Positions 14,908 to 20,210 of a DNA stretch of 20,210 nucleotides are shown piece by piece. Numbering within the stretch: the first letter of the stretch is position 1; each line of letters begins with the position of its first letter. Origin of the DNA: Candidatus Thorarchaeota archaeon MP8T_1 (GTDB lineage Archaea > Asgardarchaeota > Thorarchaeia > Thorarchaeales > Thorarchaeaceae). The notes under the pieces were generated by a model. That model had not been told where the DNA came from. It did not search any database and saw only the letters and a program-made list of their open reading frames with translations. Made by a program: the position numbers and the translations under genes. The stretch lies in the NCBI GenBank assembly GCA_002825465.1, contig PJER01000042.1, forward strand, positions 1-20,210, given 5' to 3'.

Positions 14908-15774
14908 ATGAAAGCCAGATCAGTTGGATACTCAGCATACATGGTACTCTCTATTATGGTGAGTCTGACAGTTGCAGCAATCCCTGCAATTCTGTTTTTT
15001 GGATTCTTCCTACTACATTTTACAAACTTCATGAACAGTCTTGGCTTTCCGTTCTATACGCTCTATGAAGCAGCATTGCCCCTCCTTCAAGGAACATTCG
15101 ATCCTCTTGTGATACAATACTTCTGGGTCTTTGTCCTCTTTGTTCCTGTAGGTCTGACATGCTATGCAGTATTTCTAGGATTCTTACTTGCTATGCTCAA
15201 GCTTTCAAGAAGAGGCATACCATTTCTTGAGGACGGCTATTATGAGGCAGAATCTGAAAGCTGGTTGCTTTACGAATACTATGAAATCTACTACGTTCTC
15301 TTTCCATACTTTGCTGGATTCTTCTCAGTATTCCTTGACACAAAACCACGGCACCAAGCTTTTGGTGCAAAGATTGGAAAGAACACCATAGTTGGCAATG
15401 GACGGTTATTCAATCCTGAGCGTACGATTATTGGCGATAACTGCTTCTTTGGCTATGATGCTATCCTTTCCGGCCATGTGTACGAGGGAAGACGTCTTTA
15501 CCTCAAGACCGTGCGATTGGGCAACAATGTCACTGTTGGAGCAAACGCAGTTGTTCTACCTGGAGCGGACATTGGTGACAATGTGATCGTAGGTGCCAAT
15601 ACTGTAGTTCCAAAAGATACGATCATCCCGCCAAACACAATTTGGGTGCATGGAAAGGCAATCCCACGAAAGCCTAGAGAAGAAGCTGAGGTTCTCCATC
15701 AACCCATTGGCGGTCCATCTCAACTTACGGTTGAGGATGAAGCTGATGTGCCAGGGAATGGCGAGCGTCTATAG
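14908..15774 (+). CDS. Membrane-anchored hexapeptide-repeat acyltransferase-like protein
   Basis: The 288-residue protein has two long hydrophobic segments (about residues 12-38 and 68-98). A region rich in Tyr and acidic residues (108-128) and a shorter hydrophobic stretch (128-143) follow. Residues about 152-245 form a left-handed beta-helix built of hexapeptide repeats: 'IGKNTIVGNG', 'IGDNCFFGYDAILSGH', 'LGNNVTVGANAVVLPG', 'IGDNVIVGANTVVP'. His190 in SGHVYEG is a candidate catalytic residue. The combination of membrane helices and beta-helix resembles the C-terminal unit of Pls/PosA-type peptide synthetases and membrane-associated acetyltransferases. It probably transfers an acyl group to a lipid, glycan or peptide at the cytoplasmic face. 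The start is supported by GGAG 8 nt upstream. The acidic tail after 250 looks disordered. Confidence 0.8.
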   Translation: MKARSVGYSAYMVLSIMVSLTVAAIPAILFFGFFLLHFTNFMNSLGFPFYTLYEAALPLLQGTFDPLVIQYFWVFVLFVPVGLTCYAVFLGFLLAMLKLSRRGIPFLEDGYYEAESESWLLYEYYEIYYVLFPYFAGFFSVFLDTKPRHQAFGAKIGKNTIVGNGRLFNPERTIIGDNCFFGYDAILSGHVYEGRRLYLKTVRLGNNVTVGANAVVLPGADIGDNVIVGANTVVPKDTIIPPNTIWVHGKAIPRKPREEAEVLHQPIGGPSQLTVEDEADVPGNGERL

Positions 15775-15781
15775 GCAAACG

Positions 15782-15797
15782 ATGAATCCATATTCAT
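15782..15797. repeat. Small inverted repeat in the acyltransferase/editing-domain gap
   Basis: ATGAAT-CCAT-ATTCAT, with 6-bp perfect arms, lies 8 bp after the stop of the acyltransferase gene and about 30 bp before the start of the next gene. It is not followed by a T-run, so a regulatory site or chance is as likely as a terminator. Confidence 0.25.
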
Positions 15798-15827
15798 TGG
15801 CTGATTGATGAACATGGTGATTTGTCC

Positions 15828-16220
15828 TTGAGGCTGCTCATGTTTCACCTTGAGAGCTTTTGGTTTCGTCAGAATGAGTCAGATGAAGAGAAGACACACA
15901 TTGGAGAATCAATGTTGGTCTGGATACATTCTGAGGCTACTGATGAGGCTAATCGTACAGGTGTATTGCGAAAGATGGTCAAGAACATCCGATGGCTTGC
16001 GCAGAAGTTGGAGTGCAATTCGATTATACTTCACTCTTTTGCCCACCTTGATGATAGTAAAGCAGATCCTGAATTTGCAGACTCGTTGATAAAAGAGGTA
16101 TCCAAACGGTTACGAGAACGAGACTATGATGTACACATTGTACCATTTGGTCAGTTCAACGAGTTTGATATGCATGTAAAAGGTCCTTCATTAGCGAAGG
16201 TCTTCAAAAGGATAGAATGA
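15828..16220 (+). CDS. Free-standing ThrRS-type editing domain (archaeal tRNA-Thr editing family)
   Basis: The 130-residue protein matches throughout the archaea-specific N-terminal editing domain of threonyl-tRNA synthetase, a DTD-like fold that hydrolyses Ser or D-amino acids mischarged on tRNA. It shows the opening 'MRLLMFHLESFWF', the central 'SIILHSFAHLDDSKADPEFA' and the closing 'VPFGQFNEFDMHVKGPSLAKVFKRI', each aligning with the family's 'MRVLLIHSDY', 'FAHLSS...A.P' and 'PFGYYKAF...CKGHPLAELSR'. No synthetase catalytic domain follows; the protein stops at the domain's natural end. The start is a TTG at 15828, chosen because GGTGA (15816-15820) lies 7 nt before it; the upstream TTG at 15822 is too close to that site. 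It may proofread in trans, or act as a D-aminoacyl-tRNA deacylase. It is followed by a strong terminator. Confidence 0.82.
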   Translation: MRLLMFHLESFWFRQNESDEEKTHIGESMLVWIHSEATDEANRTGVLRKMVKNIRWLAQKLECNSIILHSFAHLDDSKADPEFADSLIKEVSKRLRERDYDVHIVPFGQFNEFDMHVKGPSLAKVFKRIE

Positions 16221-16236
16221 ATGGGTAAAAAGGAGG

Positions 16237-16273
16237 GAATGGTCATGTGTCGCTCATGACCATTTCTTTTTGT
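16237..16273. terminator. Bidirectional hairpin terminator
   Basis: AATGGTCATG (16238-16247) and CATGACCATT (16255-16264) form a perfect 10-bp stem with a 7-nt loop. On plus it is followed by TCTTTTTG, and it lies 17 bp after the stop of the editing-domain gene. On minus it is followed by CCCTCCTTTTTA, and it lies about 45 bp after the stop of the 37-residue gene at 16308. It therefore suits both convergent transcripts. Confidence 0.7.
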
Positions 16274-16307
16274 TCAAGTATTCCTATAGAGAGAATTGAC
16301 ACGTGGT

Positions 16308-16421
16308 CTATCTCCTGAAGGAGGCTCTATAGAATTCAGTCCTCACTTGGGACTTGAGTTTTTCGAGTTCCTTCAAGTTGATTCCGCGAGTTTCTTTATT
16401 GCTAAGTTTTGCGAAAGCCAT
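16308..16421 (-). CDS. Small basic protein of 37 residues
   Basis: A short frame begins with ATG at 16421 and encodes 37 residues, starting MAFAKLSNKET and ending YRASFRR. The middle (about residues 14-28) is a charged amphipathic helix with Leu and Lys/Glu spacing, and the net charge is clearly positive. The case for a real gene is the context: AGGTG at 16433-16429 sits 7 nt before the ATG, the same spacing as at the flavoprotein gene; a strong TATA box, TTTATATAC (16462-16454), sits about 37 nt before it; and a bidirectional hairpin terminator lies downstream. A longer in-frame reading from 16517 is AT-rich and crosses the promoter, so I reject it. There is a faint likeness to the helix of ribosomal protein L29 that I do not consider evidence. 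The function is unknown. Confidence 0.55.
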   Translation of the reverse strand: MAFAKLSNKETRGINLKELEKLKSQVRTEFYRASFRR

Positions 16422-16453
16422 TACTTTGCACCTACGAATATTTGGAACAATTT

Positions 16454-16462
16454 GTATATAAA
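16454..16462 (-). promoter_or_regulatory. TATA box of the 37-residue gene
   Basis: TTTATATAC on minus is close to the archaeal consensus. Transcription would start near 16433, directly at the AGGTG ribosome binding site, about 12 nt before the ATG at 16421. Confidence 0.5.
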
Positions 16463-16512
16463 TGTTGCCAAAACTTAGGCCGATATTTGGGCAAAAAAGA
16501 AACAACAAATTT

Positions 16513-16565
16513 GCCATTAATTAACGGTATAGAATCTTATATTTTCATGCCATTAATTAATGGTA
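16513..16565 (+). repeat. Two copies of a 17-bp palindromic repeat upstream of the double-Lrp regulator
   Basis: GCCATTAATTAACGGTA (16513-16529) and GCCATTAATTAATGGTA (16549-16565) are direct repeats with one mismatch, spaced 36 bp start to start. The second contains the perfect 14-bp palindrome CCATTAATTAATGG; the first has one broken position. They lie 75-127 bp before the ATG of the Lrp-type gene and are good candidates for dimeric regulator binding. A further 11-bp direct repeat, ATGTTGCCAAA, occurs at 16462-16472 and 16580-16590. Confidence 0.5.
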
Positions 16566-16587
16566 AACTATTAAAAGGTATGTTGCC

Positions 16588-16633
16588 AAAGTATAAGTAG
16601 TATATGTTCGGCGCAGCATTAGTGATTTGGTGA
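16588..16633 (+). promoter_or_regulatory. Promoter region and ribosome binding site of the double-Lrp gene
   Basis: An AT-rich AAAGTATAAGTAG (16588-16600) could serve as TATA box. GGTGA at 16629-16633 is 6 nt before the ATG at 16640. The palindromic repeats lie just upstream, so a protein bound there could affect this promoter. Confidence 0.4.
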
Positions 16634-16639
16634 TAAAAA

Positions 16640-17722
16640 ATGGCTCTCAAAGACCCTCTTGACTCTCTTGACATGAAAATAATCCATGCTTTGGAGGAGC
16701 ACGGAATGAAAACATCGACTCGGGAGCTAAGTGAGCTTCTAGGTGAAAAAGATCGTACTATTAGATATCGACTTGCAAAGCTCAAAGAAAAGGAGATTGT
16801 CTGCAAATCCAAAGTACGTACACATGAAAGAAAACTTGGGCTCGCAGAATACATACTTGTTGTAACCAGTTCATCAGCTCATGAATCTGCTTTGAAGAAA
16901 CTAATAGAAGAGGTTCCCATGTTCTACTACCATGCTCAGACTTATGGAAAGTATGAAGGCTATCTTATCTATATGGTCTATCCTCTTGGAAACCGAGAGG
17001 TCGTCTTTGACCTGGCATCTGAGATGAAAAAGCGTGGATTTATTGAAGATTATTGCCTGTTTGATGTTGTAGACTATCAAAGCACTGAAGCGAAACTTTC
17101 AGAACTTGAGACTTGGAATTGGGACAAATGGTCGAAAATGCTTCCCAAGATAATGGCTAAATCGAAAGAGATCAAATTAGATCTGGAAGAGATTCAAGAA
17201 TCTGTAAGTTTTGATGCCAGTGACACGCTGATTCTTGGCCACTTGGTAGAAGATCCTGATATCACGTTAAGAGAATTAGGAAAGATTCTAGGTCTATCTC
17301 AACCACAGGTTCATAGTCGGATTAAGAGATTAGAAGAATCAGGAATTATCAAGGCGTACAAACTATCAATGAAACCTTATGATTCTGCAATGACAATTGC
17401 GGTCTTCTTCAAGTCAAAGGATGCAGGGAAAATCTTACTCTGGTTCGATAAACTTCCCTTCTCTCACCAAATCACTATGGAGAGCAAGACAAGTTACGGA
17501 GTTCAAATCTACTTACCCGCACCAGATACAAATGAACTACTCAAGGCTCTAAGAATTCTCCGGCAATATACAGATGAGATGTTTGTCCAGTTTTTGCTGG
17601 ATGCCTCAAGCAAAGGCTATCTTCATCTAATTCGCCTCTTTAGTGAGAAGGATGGTACCTGGCGATTGCCATATGATGAATTCATAGATACAGTTGATAG
17701 ACTCGCAAAGGAAGAATCATAG
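16640..17722 (+). CDS. Lrp/AsnC-type regulator with two winged-helix domains
   Basis: The 360-residue protein carries two Lrp-like helix-turn-helix units. The first is at about residues 8-55 ('STRELSELLGEKDRTIRYRLAKLKEKEIV') and the second at about 194-240 ('TLRELGKILGLSQPQVHSRIKRLEESGIIKAY'). Each is followed by an alpha/beta segment of about 100 residues (60-145 and 245-345) reminiscent of the RAM ligand domain, though the glycine signature of RAM is weak. Ordinary Lrp proteins are about 150 residues with one such pair, so this is a duplicated form of twice the length. The ATG is fixed by GGTGA 6 nt upstream. Palindromic repeats upstream suggest autoregulation. The helicase-like gene begins 55 bp downstream on the same strand and may be co-transcribed. 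The ligand and targets are unknown. Confidence 0.83.
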   Translation: MALKDPLDSLDMKIIHALEEHGMKTSTRELSELLGEKDRTIRYRLAKLKEKEIVCKSKVRTHERKLGLAEYILVVTSSSAHESALKKLIEEVPMFYYHAQTYGKYEGYLIYMVYPLGNREVVFDLASEMKKRGFIEDYCLFDVVDYQSTEAKLSELETWNWDKWSKMLPKIMAKSKEIKLDLEEIQESVSFDASDTLILGHLVEDPDITLRELGKILGLSQPQVHSRIKRLEESGIIKAYKLSMKPYDSAMTIAVFFKSKDAGKILLWFDKLPFSHQITMESKTSYGVQIYLPAPDTNELLKALRILRQYTDEMFVQFLLDASSKGYLHLIRLFSEKDGTWRLPYDEFIDTVDRLAKEES

Positions 17723-17777
17723 AATCTTCAGATTTATCAGATGGGTTCTTAACATTTCAGTCGGACATGAAAATACG

Positions 17778-19208
17778 ATGACCAAACCCAAGTATACTCC
17801 AAGAGGATATCAGACATACATTCTGGATAGAGTGAGTGAGAACCGGGATAGTCCTCTGCTTTTGGAGCTCGATTGTGGTTTGGGAAAACGATACATCACA
17901 CACCAGATAGTAACAGAGAAGTTCCCTGATACAGGAATTATCATTATAGTACACTCCTCTTCATCGCTCGTTGAAACAGTTGATTATCTCAAAGGTGAGT
18001 ATGGAGGCCTCGAAGATGATCTAGGGGAACTATCTTCGCGAGTAAGTTCCGGTTATCGCAAGCTGAATCTGAAGGAGAAACGTGTCATTGTAGCAACTCC
18101 TCAAGTTCTTACATCATCTTTTGAAAAAGATTCATCTGTTTTTGATCGCTTCAAAATAGTTCTAATTAATGAGGTTGATACATTAGTTCGACGCACTGGT
18201 GGACGCACAGCCTTGGTCTTTCCATGGCCTACTCTTCTCGTGTATCTCCGAAATAAGTGGATAATTGGAATGAGTGGAACTCTGAGGGATGATCATGCGG
18301 TGTTCACGAAAGAGCAGATTGAGATTCGTGATGAACTAGCAACACTGCGGGAGTACATACCTGGCGCTGTCCTCATTACTATGGCTGATCTCTATGGTAC
18401 GGACGTGGAAGACTACCTTGAACCAACACTTCTCACAGTGAGTTCCATCACTGATCCAAAGATTCGATCGATTTCAAAGGTATTGGATGAACTGATTCGA
18501 AACACGAGAATCGAGATAATGAATGAACTTGCTGAGGACGGAAATCTCGAGTTAGTTGATGGGGATTCTCGAAGAGTCCATCTTCTTCTTGAACGACTTC
18601 CCATCACAGAGGAGTTGAAAGGGAGGTACTCAGGACTCTTAATGTTGAGAAAATATGTTTTTGCAATGCCGCCCAAGCAGTTTCTGCGAATGTTCTATGG
18701 TGATTATCTAAAGCACTATTTCAATGTCAGCGACTTAAGGCGAACACTCCCTGTAGTCTCCTCCAAGACTACTCGTGTATTGAAGCTTGCAATGGAACAC
18801 AAGAAGACACTTGTCCTCACCTCATACCTCGAGATGGTTTCACAGATTAAAGATGTTTTAGAGAAATCTGGTCTCTCTGTGCTGACAATTTCGGGACAGA
18901 CTCGTGATAAGGGGGAGGTTCTCAAATCCTTTAGAGAAGATAAAGACCAAAGGATTCTAGTCATGTCTCCTGTTGGGGAACGTGATCTCGACATTCCTCA
19001 TGCTGATCTCATGGTTGTTTGCGACTCAATTAATACTACAAAGACAATGTACCAGAAGTTTAAACGAACACGAGGCGGTCTTGTTGTTCTTCTTGCCTAT
19101 GCAGGAACATCTGAAGAACGAAAGATTAAGAGACTCATGGATAGGATACTTAGTCGTTATCCTTGGTCTATTGCGGTGATTGAGTCAAAGGGAGAGAAAC
19201 TTGCTTAA
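17778..19208 (+). CDS. SF2 helicase-like protein, Hef/FANCM-related, with altered ATPase motifs
   Basis: The 476-residue protein has the two RecA-like domains of an SF2 helicase of the Hef/FANCM/RIG-I branch. It shows an N-terminal 'YTPRGYQ' (Q-type motif), motif I CGLGKRY (33-39), motif Ib VATPQVL (105-111), motif II INEVD (130-134), motif III GMSGT (154-158), motif V 'SPVGERDLDIPHADL' (377-391) and motif VI 'QKFKRTRGG' (416-424). The 190-330 insert between the domains is helical, as in Hef. Two key positions differ from active relatives: motif I has Arg where Thr/Ser binds Mg-ATP, and motif II has Asn in place of the first Asp of DEAH/DExD. No C-terminal nuclease follows. The upstream frame to 17694 would overlap the Lrp gene and is not used. 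It may be a non-canonical or inactive ATPase. Confidence 0.82.
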   Translation: MTKPKYTPRGYQTYILDRVSENRDSPLLLELDCGLGKRYITHQIVTEKFPDTGIIIIVHSSSSLVETVDYLKGEYGGLEDDLGELSSRVSSGYRKLNLKEKRVIVATPQVLTSSFEKDSSVFDRFKIVLINEVDTLVRRTGGRTALVFPWPTLLVYLRNKWIIGMSGTLRDDHAVFTKEQIEIRDELATLREYIPGAVLITMADLYGTDVEDYLEPTLLTVSSITDPKIRSISKVLDELIRNTRIEIMNELAEDGNLELVDGDSRRVHLLLERLPITEELKGRYSGLLMLRKYVFAMPPKQFLRMFYGDYLKHYFNVSDLRRTLPVVSSKTTRVLKLAMEHKKTLVLTSYLEMVSQIKDVLEKSGLSVLTISGQTRDKGEVLKSFREDKDQRILVMSPVGERDLDIPHADLMVVCDSINTTKTMYQKFKRTRGGLVVLLAYAGTSEERKIKRLMDRILSRYPWSIAVIESKGEKLA

Positions 19209-19218
19209 TTTTCCCTGT

Positions 19219-20130
19219 CTAGCCTTCCGTGACAAACGATGAGGCAAACAGGTCAAATACTCTCTCCTGGTACTTCGTATCCAATTTGCTATAGACATTC
19301 TTGCACATATCGATAAACTGTGTTGCTCTCTCGTCTGCAAATTCTCCTATACCAATGATACTCCTAGTTCTCTTTGTAAGATCCTTAATTACGCCCCTGT
19401 GGGTCTTGTCTTCACCAAAGACTTTCTCAGTTTCTTGTTCGATTCTCTGCAAGACGCTCTTAATTCGAATGTCTGAAATATCATCACTACCAAAGCTCTT
19501 GACAAGGTCCATCAACACATCCAAGATACCATTATGCAGTCCTGCCACCAACGCCTCAATCTCATAGGCGGTGAATTTCACAATTCCTTCTTCGCCCTGA
19601 ATTTGCCATTTGAGATCACTTGTTCTTGTTACAGTAAACCGCTTCTGTCCTACTGTGATGATTTCATCATAGTAGCGTGAATCGATACTACTTCGGACAG
19701 CAGTCTTTAGGAGCGCAGCCTCTGGAAGTCGTAGTCGTATAGAGGCTCCTGCATTTATCAAAACCAAACAGATTCCGTTCGTTGGACCTGTTTTCTTAAC
19801 ATAATCTGATGGCGGCGCCACTTCGATTGGTGGCAGATGCCTCAATTTTGTCGCAAGCTCTCGTATCTCTGGCTCCGTGCAGATGTATGTCTGCCTATCT
19901 CCTGAGATTGTAATCGTTCCGTCATCAGCACGTATAAAATCTATCTTGTTGCCTCCGCCAACATTAGTGGTCTTAAGATAGGTCTGTTTGTGATTTCGTG
20001 CTGTTTGAGCTAGTTTCTCCAGTGCTGCAGCAATCATATGAGCCTCACCAAAACCCATTGTGATCTCTGCATCTCCCTCTGTACCGCGGCCGATACCAAG
20101 GGATCCATCTTGGCGTATCTTCACATACAT
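19219..20130 (-). CDS. Unrecognised protein with an internal duplication
   Basis: I do not recognise this protein (303 residues from the ATG at 20130; 306 from a GTG at 20139). The ATG is favoured by GGTGG 5-6 nt upstream. Residues about 5-105 and 120-215 look like two divergent copies of one unit: strands, a helix with Glu-Ala (GEAHMIAAALEKL / PEAALLKTAVRSS), more strands ending in a 'GTITISGDRQT' or 'WQIQGEEGIVK' hairpin, then a helix (EPEIRELATKLRHL / AYEIEALVAGLHNG). Residues 215-303 are helical and charged. It has no signal peptide or membrane segment, and no Cys or His metal motifs. The gene is convergent with the helicase-like gene with a 10-bp gap and shows no functional link to its neighbours. 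Confidence 0.72.
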   Translation of the reverse strand: MYVKIRQDGSLGIGRGTEGDAEITMGFGEAHMIAAALEKLAQTARNHKQTYLKTTNVGGGNKIDFIRADDGTITISGDRQTYICTEPEIRELATKLRHLPPIEVAPPSDYVKKTGPTNGICLVLINAGASIRLRLPEAALLKTAVRSSIDSRYYDEIITVGQKRFTVTRTSDLKWQIQGEEGIVKFTAYEIEALVAGLHNGILDVLMDLVKSFGSDDISDIRIKSVLQRIEQETEKVFGEDKTHRGVIKDLTKRTRSIIGIGEFADERATQFIDMCKNVYSKLDTKYQERVFDLFASSFVTEG

Positions 20131-20183
20131 ACTTTCCACCGATTAAAAGATGCTACAATTGCAGAAAACTATTGCCCTTTCCT

Positions 20184-20210
20184 ATGGTGATGCCAGAAGT
20201 ATCAAAAGAA
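20184..20210 (+). CDS. Possible start of a divergent gene (runs off the right edge)
   Basis: An ATG at 20184 (with in-frame ATG at 20190) opens a plus-strand frame reading MVMPEVSKE to the edge. A TATA-like ATTAAAAGA at 20142-20150 would start transcription about 15 nt before it, and the facing gene is on minus. Only nine codons are visible, so this is a weak call. Confidence 0.25.

Noticed and set aside
16308..16421. Ribosomal protein L29 fragment
   Set aside because: Only a Leu/Lys/Glu-rich helix is shared; length and flanking residues do not match.
16308..16517. Extended 69-codon version of the small minus-strand gene
   Set aside because: The added N-terminus is translated from the AT-rich TATA region, and the ATG at 16421 has the ribosome binding site.
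1..20210. Mobile elements, CRISPR arrays or prophage genes
   Set aside because: No transposase, integrase, terminal repeats or regularly spaced repeat arrays were seen on either strand.

Overview
This window looks like chromosomal DNA of an archaeon, most likely an Asgard (Promethearchaeota, perhaps Thorarchaeia-like) lineage. The evidence is an archaeal gene set (TrmB-like and Lrp-type regulators, an Alba-like protein, indolepyruvate:ferredoxin oxidoreductase, a geranylgeranyl-reductase-type flavoprotein, an archaeal ThrRS-type editing domain), archaeal TATA boxes with AGGTGA-type ribosome binding sites, and a Rab-like small GTPase fused to a beta-propeller. The assignment is inferred from gene content. 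There is no rRNA or other marker gene in the window. I see no tRNA, CRISPR array, insertion sequence or phage gene.

Layout. 1-671 (minus): an Alba-like protein followed by a zinc-ribbon-like protein that runs off the left edge. 765-3465: a NitT/TauT/Ssu-type ABC importer (binding protein and permease on plus, ATPase convergent on minus with overlapping 3' ends). 3611-5962 (plus): a 783-residue protein with a seven-bladed propeller, a beta-sandwich domain, an acidic linker and a Rab-like GTPase. 5964-9189 (minus): iorA and iorB overlapping by 4 bp, then a protein with a duplicated cysteine-rich module. 9265-10338 (plus): a DHH/DHHA1 phosphoesterase. 10339-13279 (minus): three tandem paralogous TrmB-like regulators with a palindromic candidate operator in front. 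13280-13528: a noncoding, hairpin-rich, GC-rich segment. 13529-14758 (minus): a geranylgeranyl-reductase-family flavoprotein. 14908-15774 (plus): a membrane-anchored hexapeptide acyltransferase. 15828-16220 (plus): a free-standing ThrRS-type editing domain. 16221-16639: a bidirectional hairpin terminator, a 37-codon minus-strand gene with its own TATA box and ribosome binding site, and palindromic repeats. 16640-17722 (plus): a double-HTH Lrp-type regulator. 17778-19208 (plus): a Hef/FANCM-like SF2 helicase with altered ATPase motifs. 19219-20130 (minus): an unrecognised protein with an internal duplication. A divergent gene may begin at about 20184.

How the genes work together. The window is a patchwork of short transcription units. 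The clear functional sets are the ABC importer and iorAB, which points to fermentation of aromatic amino acids through 2-oxoacids and ferredoxin. Regulators are abundant: three TrmB-like paralogues and one double-Lrp. Convergent genes are packed almost without spacers (29-bp overlap, then 1, 0 and 10 bp gaps). The strongest candidates for undescribed biology are the propeller-GTPase fusion, the structured segment at 13387-13515, the 37-residue small protein, the duplicated Cys-rich protein next to iorAB, and the SF2 protein with motif II changed to Asn-Glu-Val-Asp.
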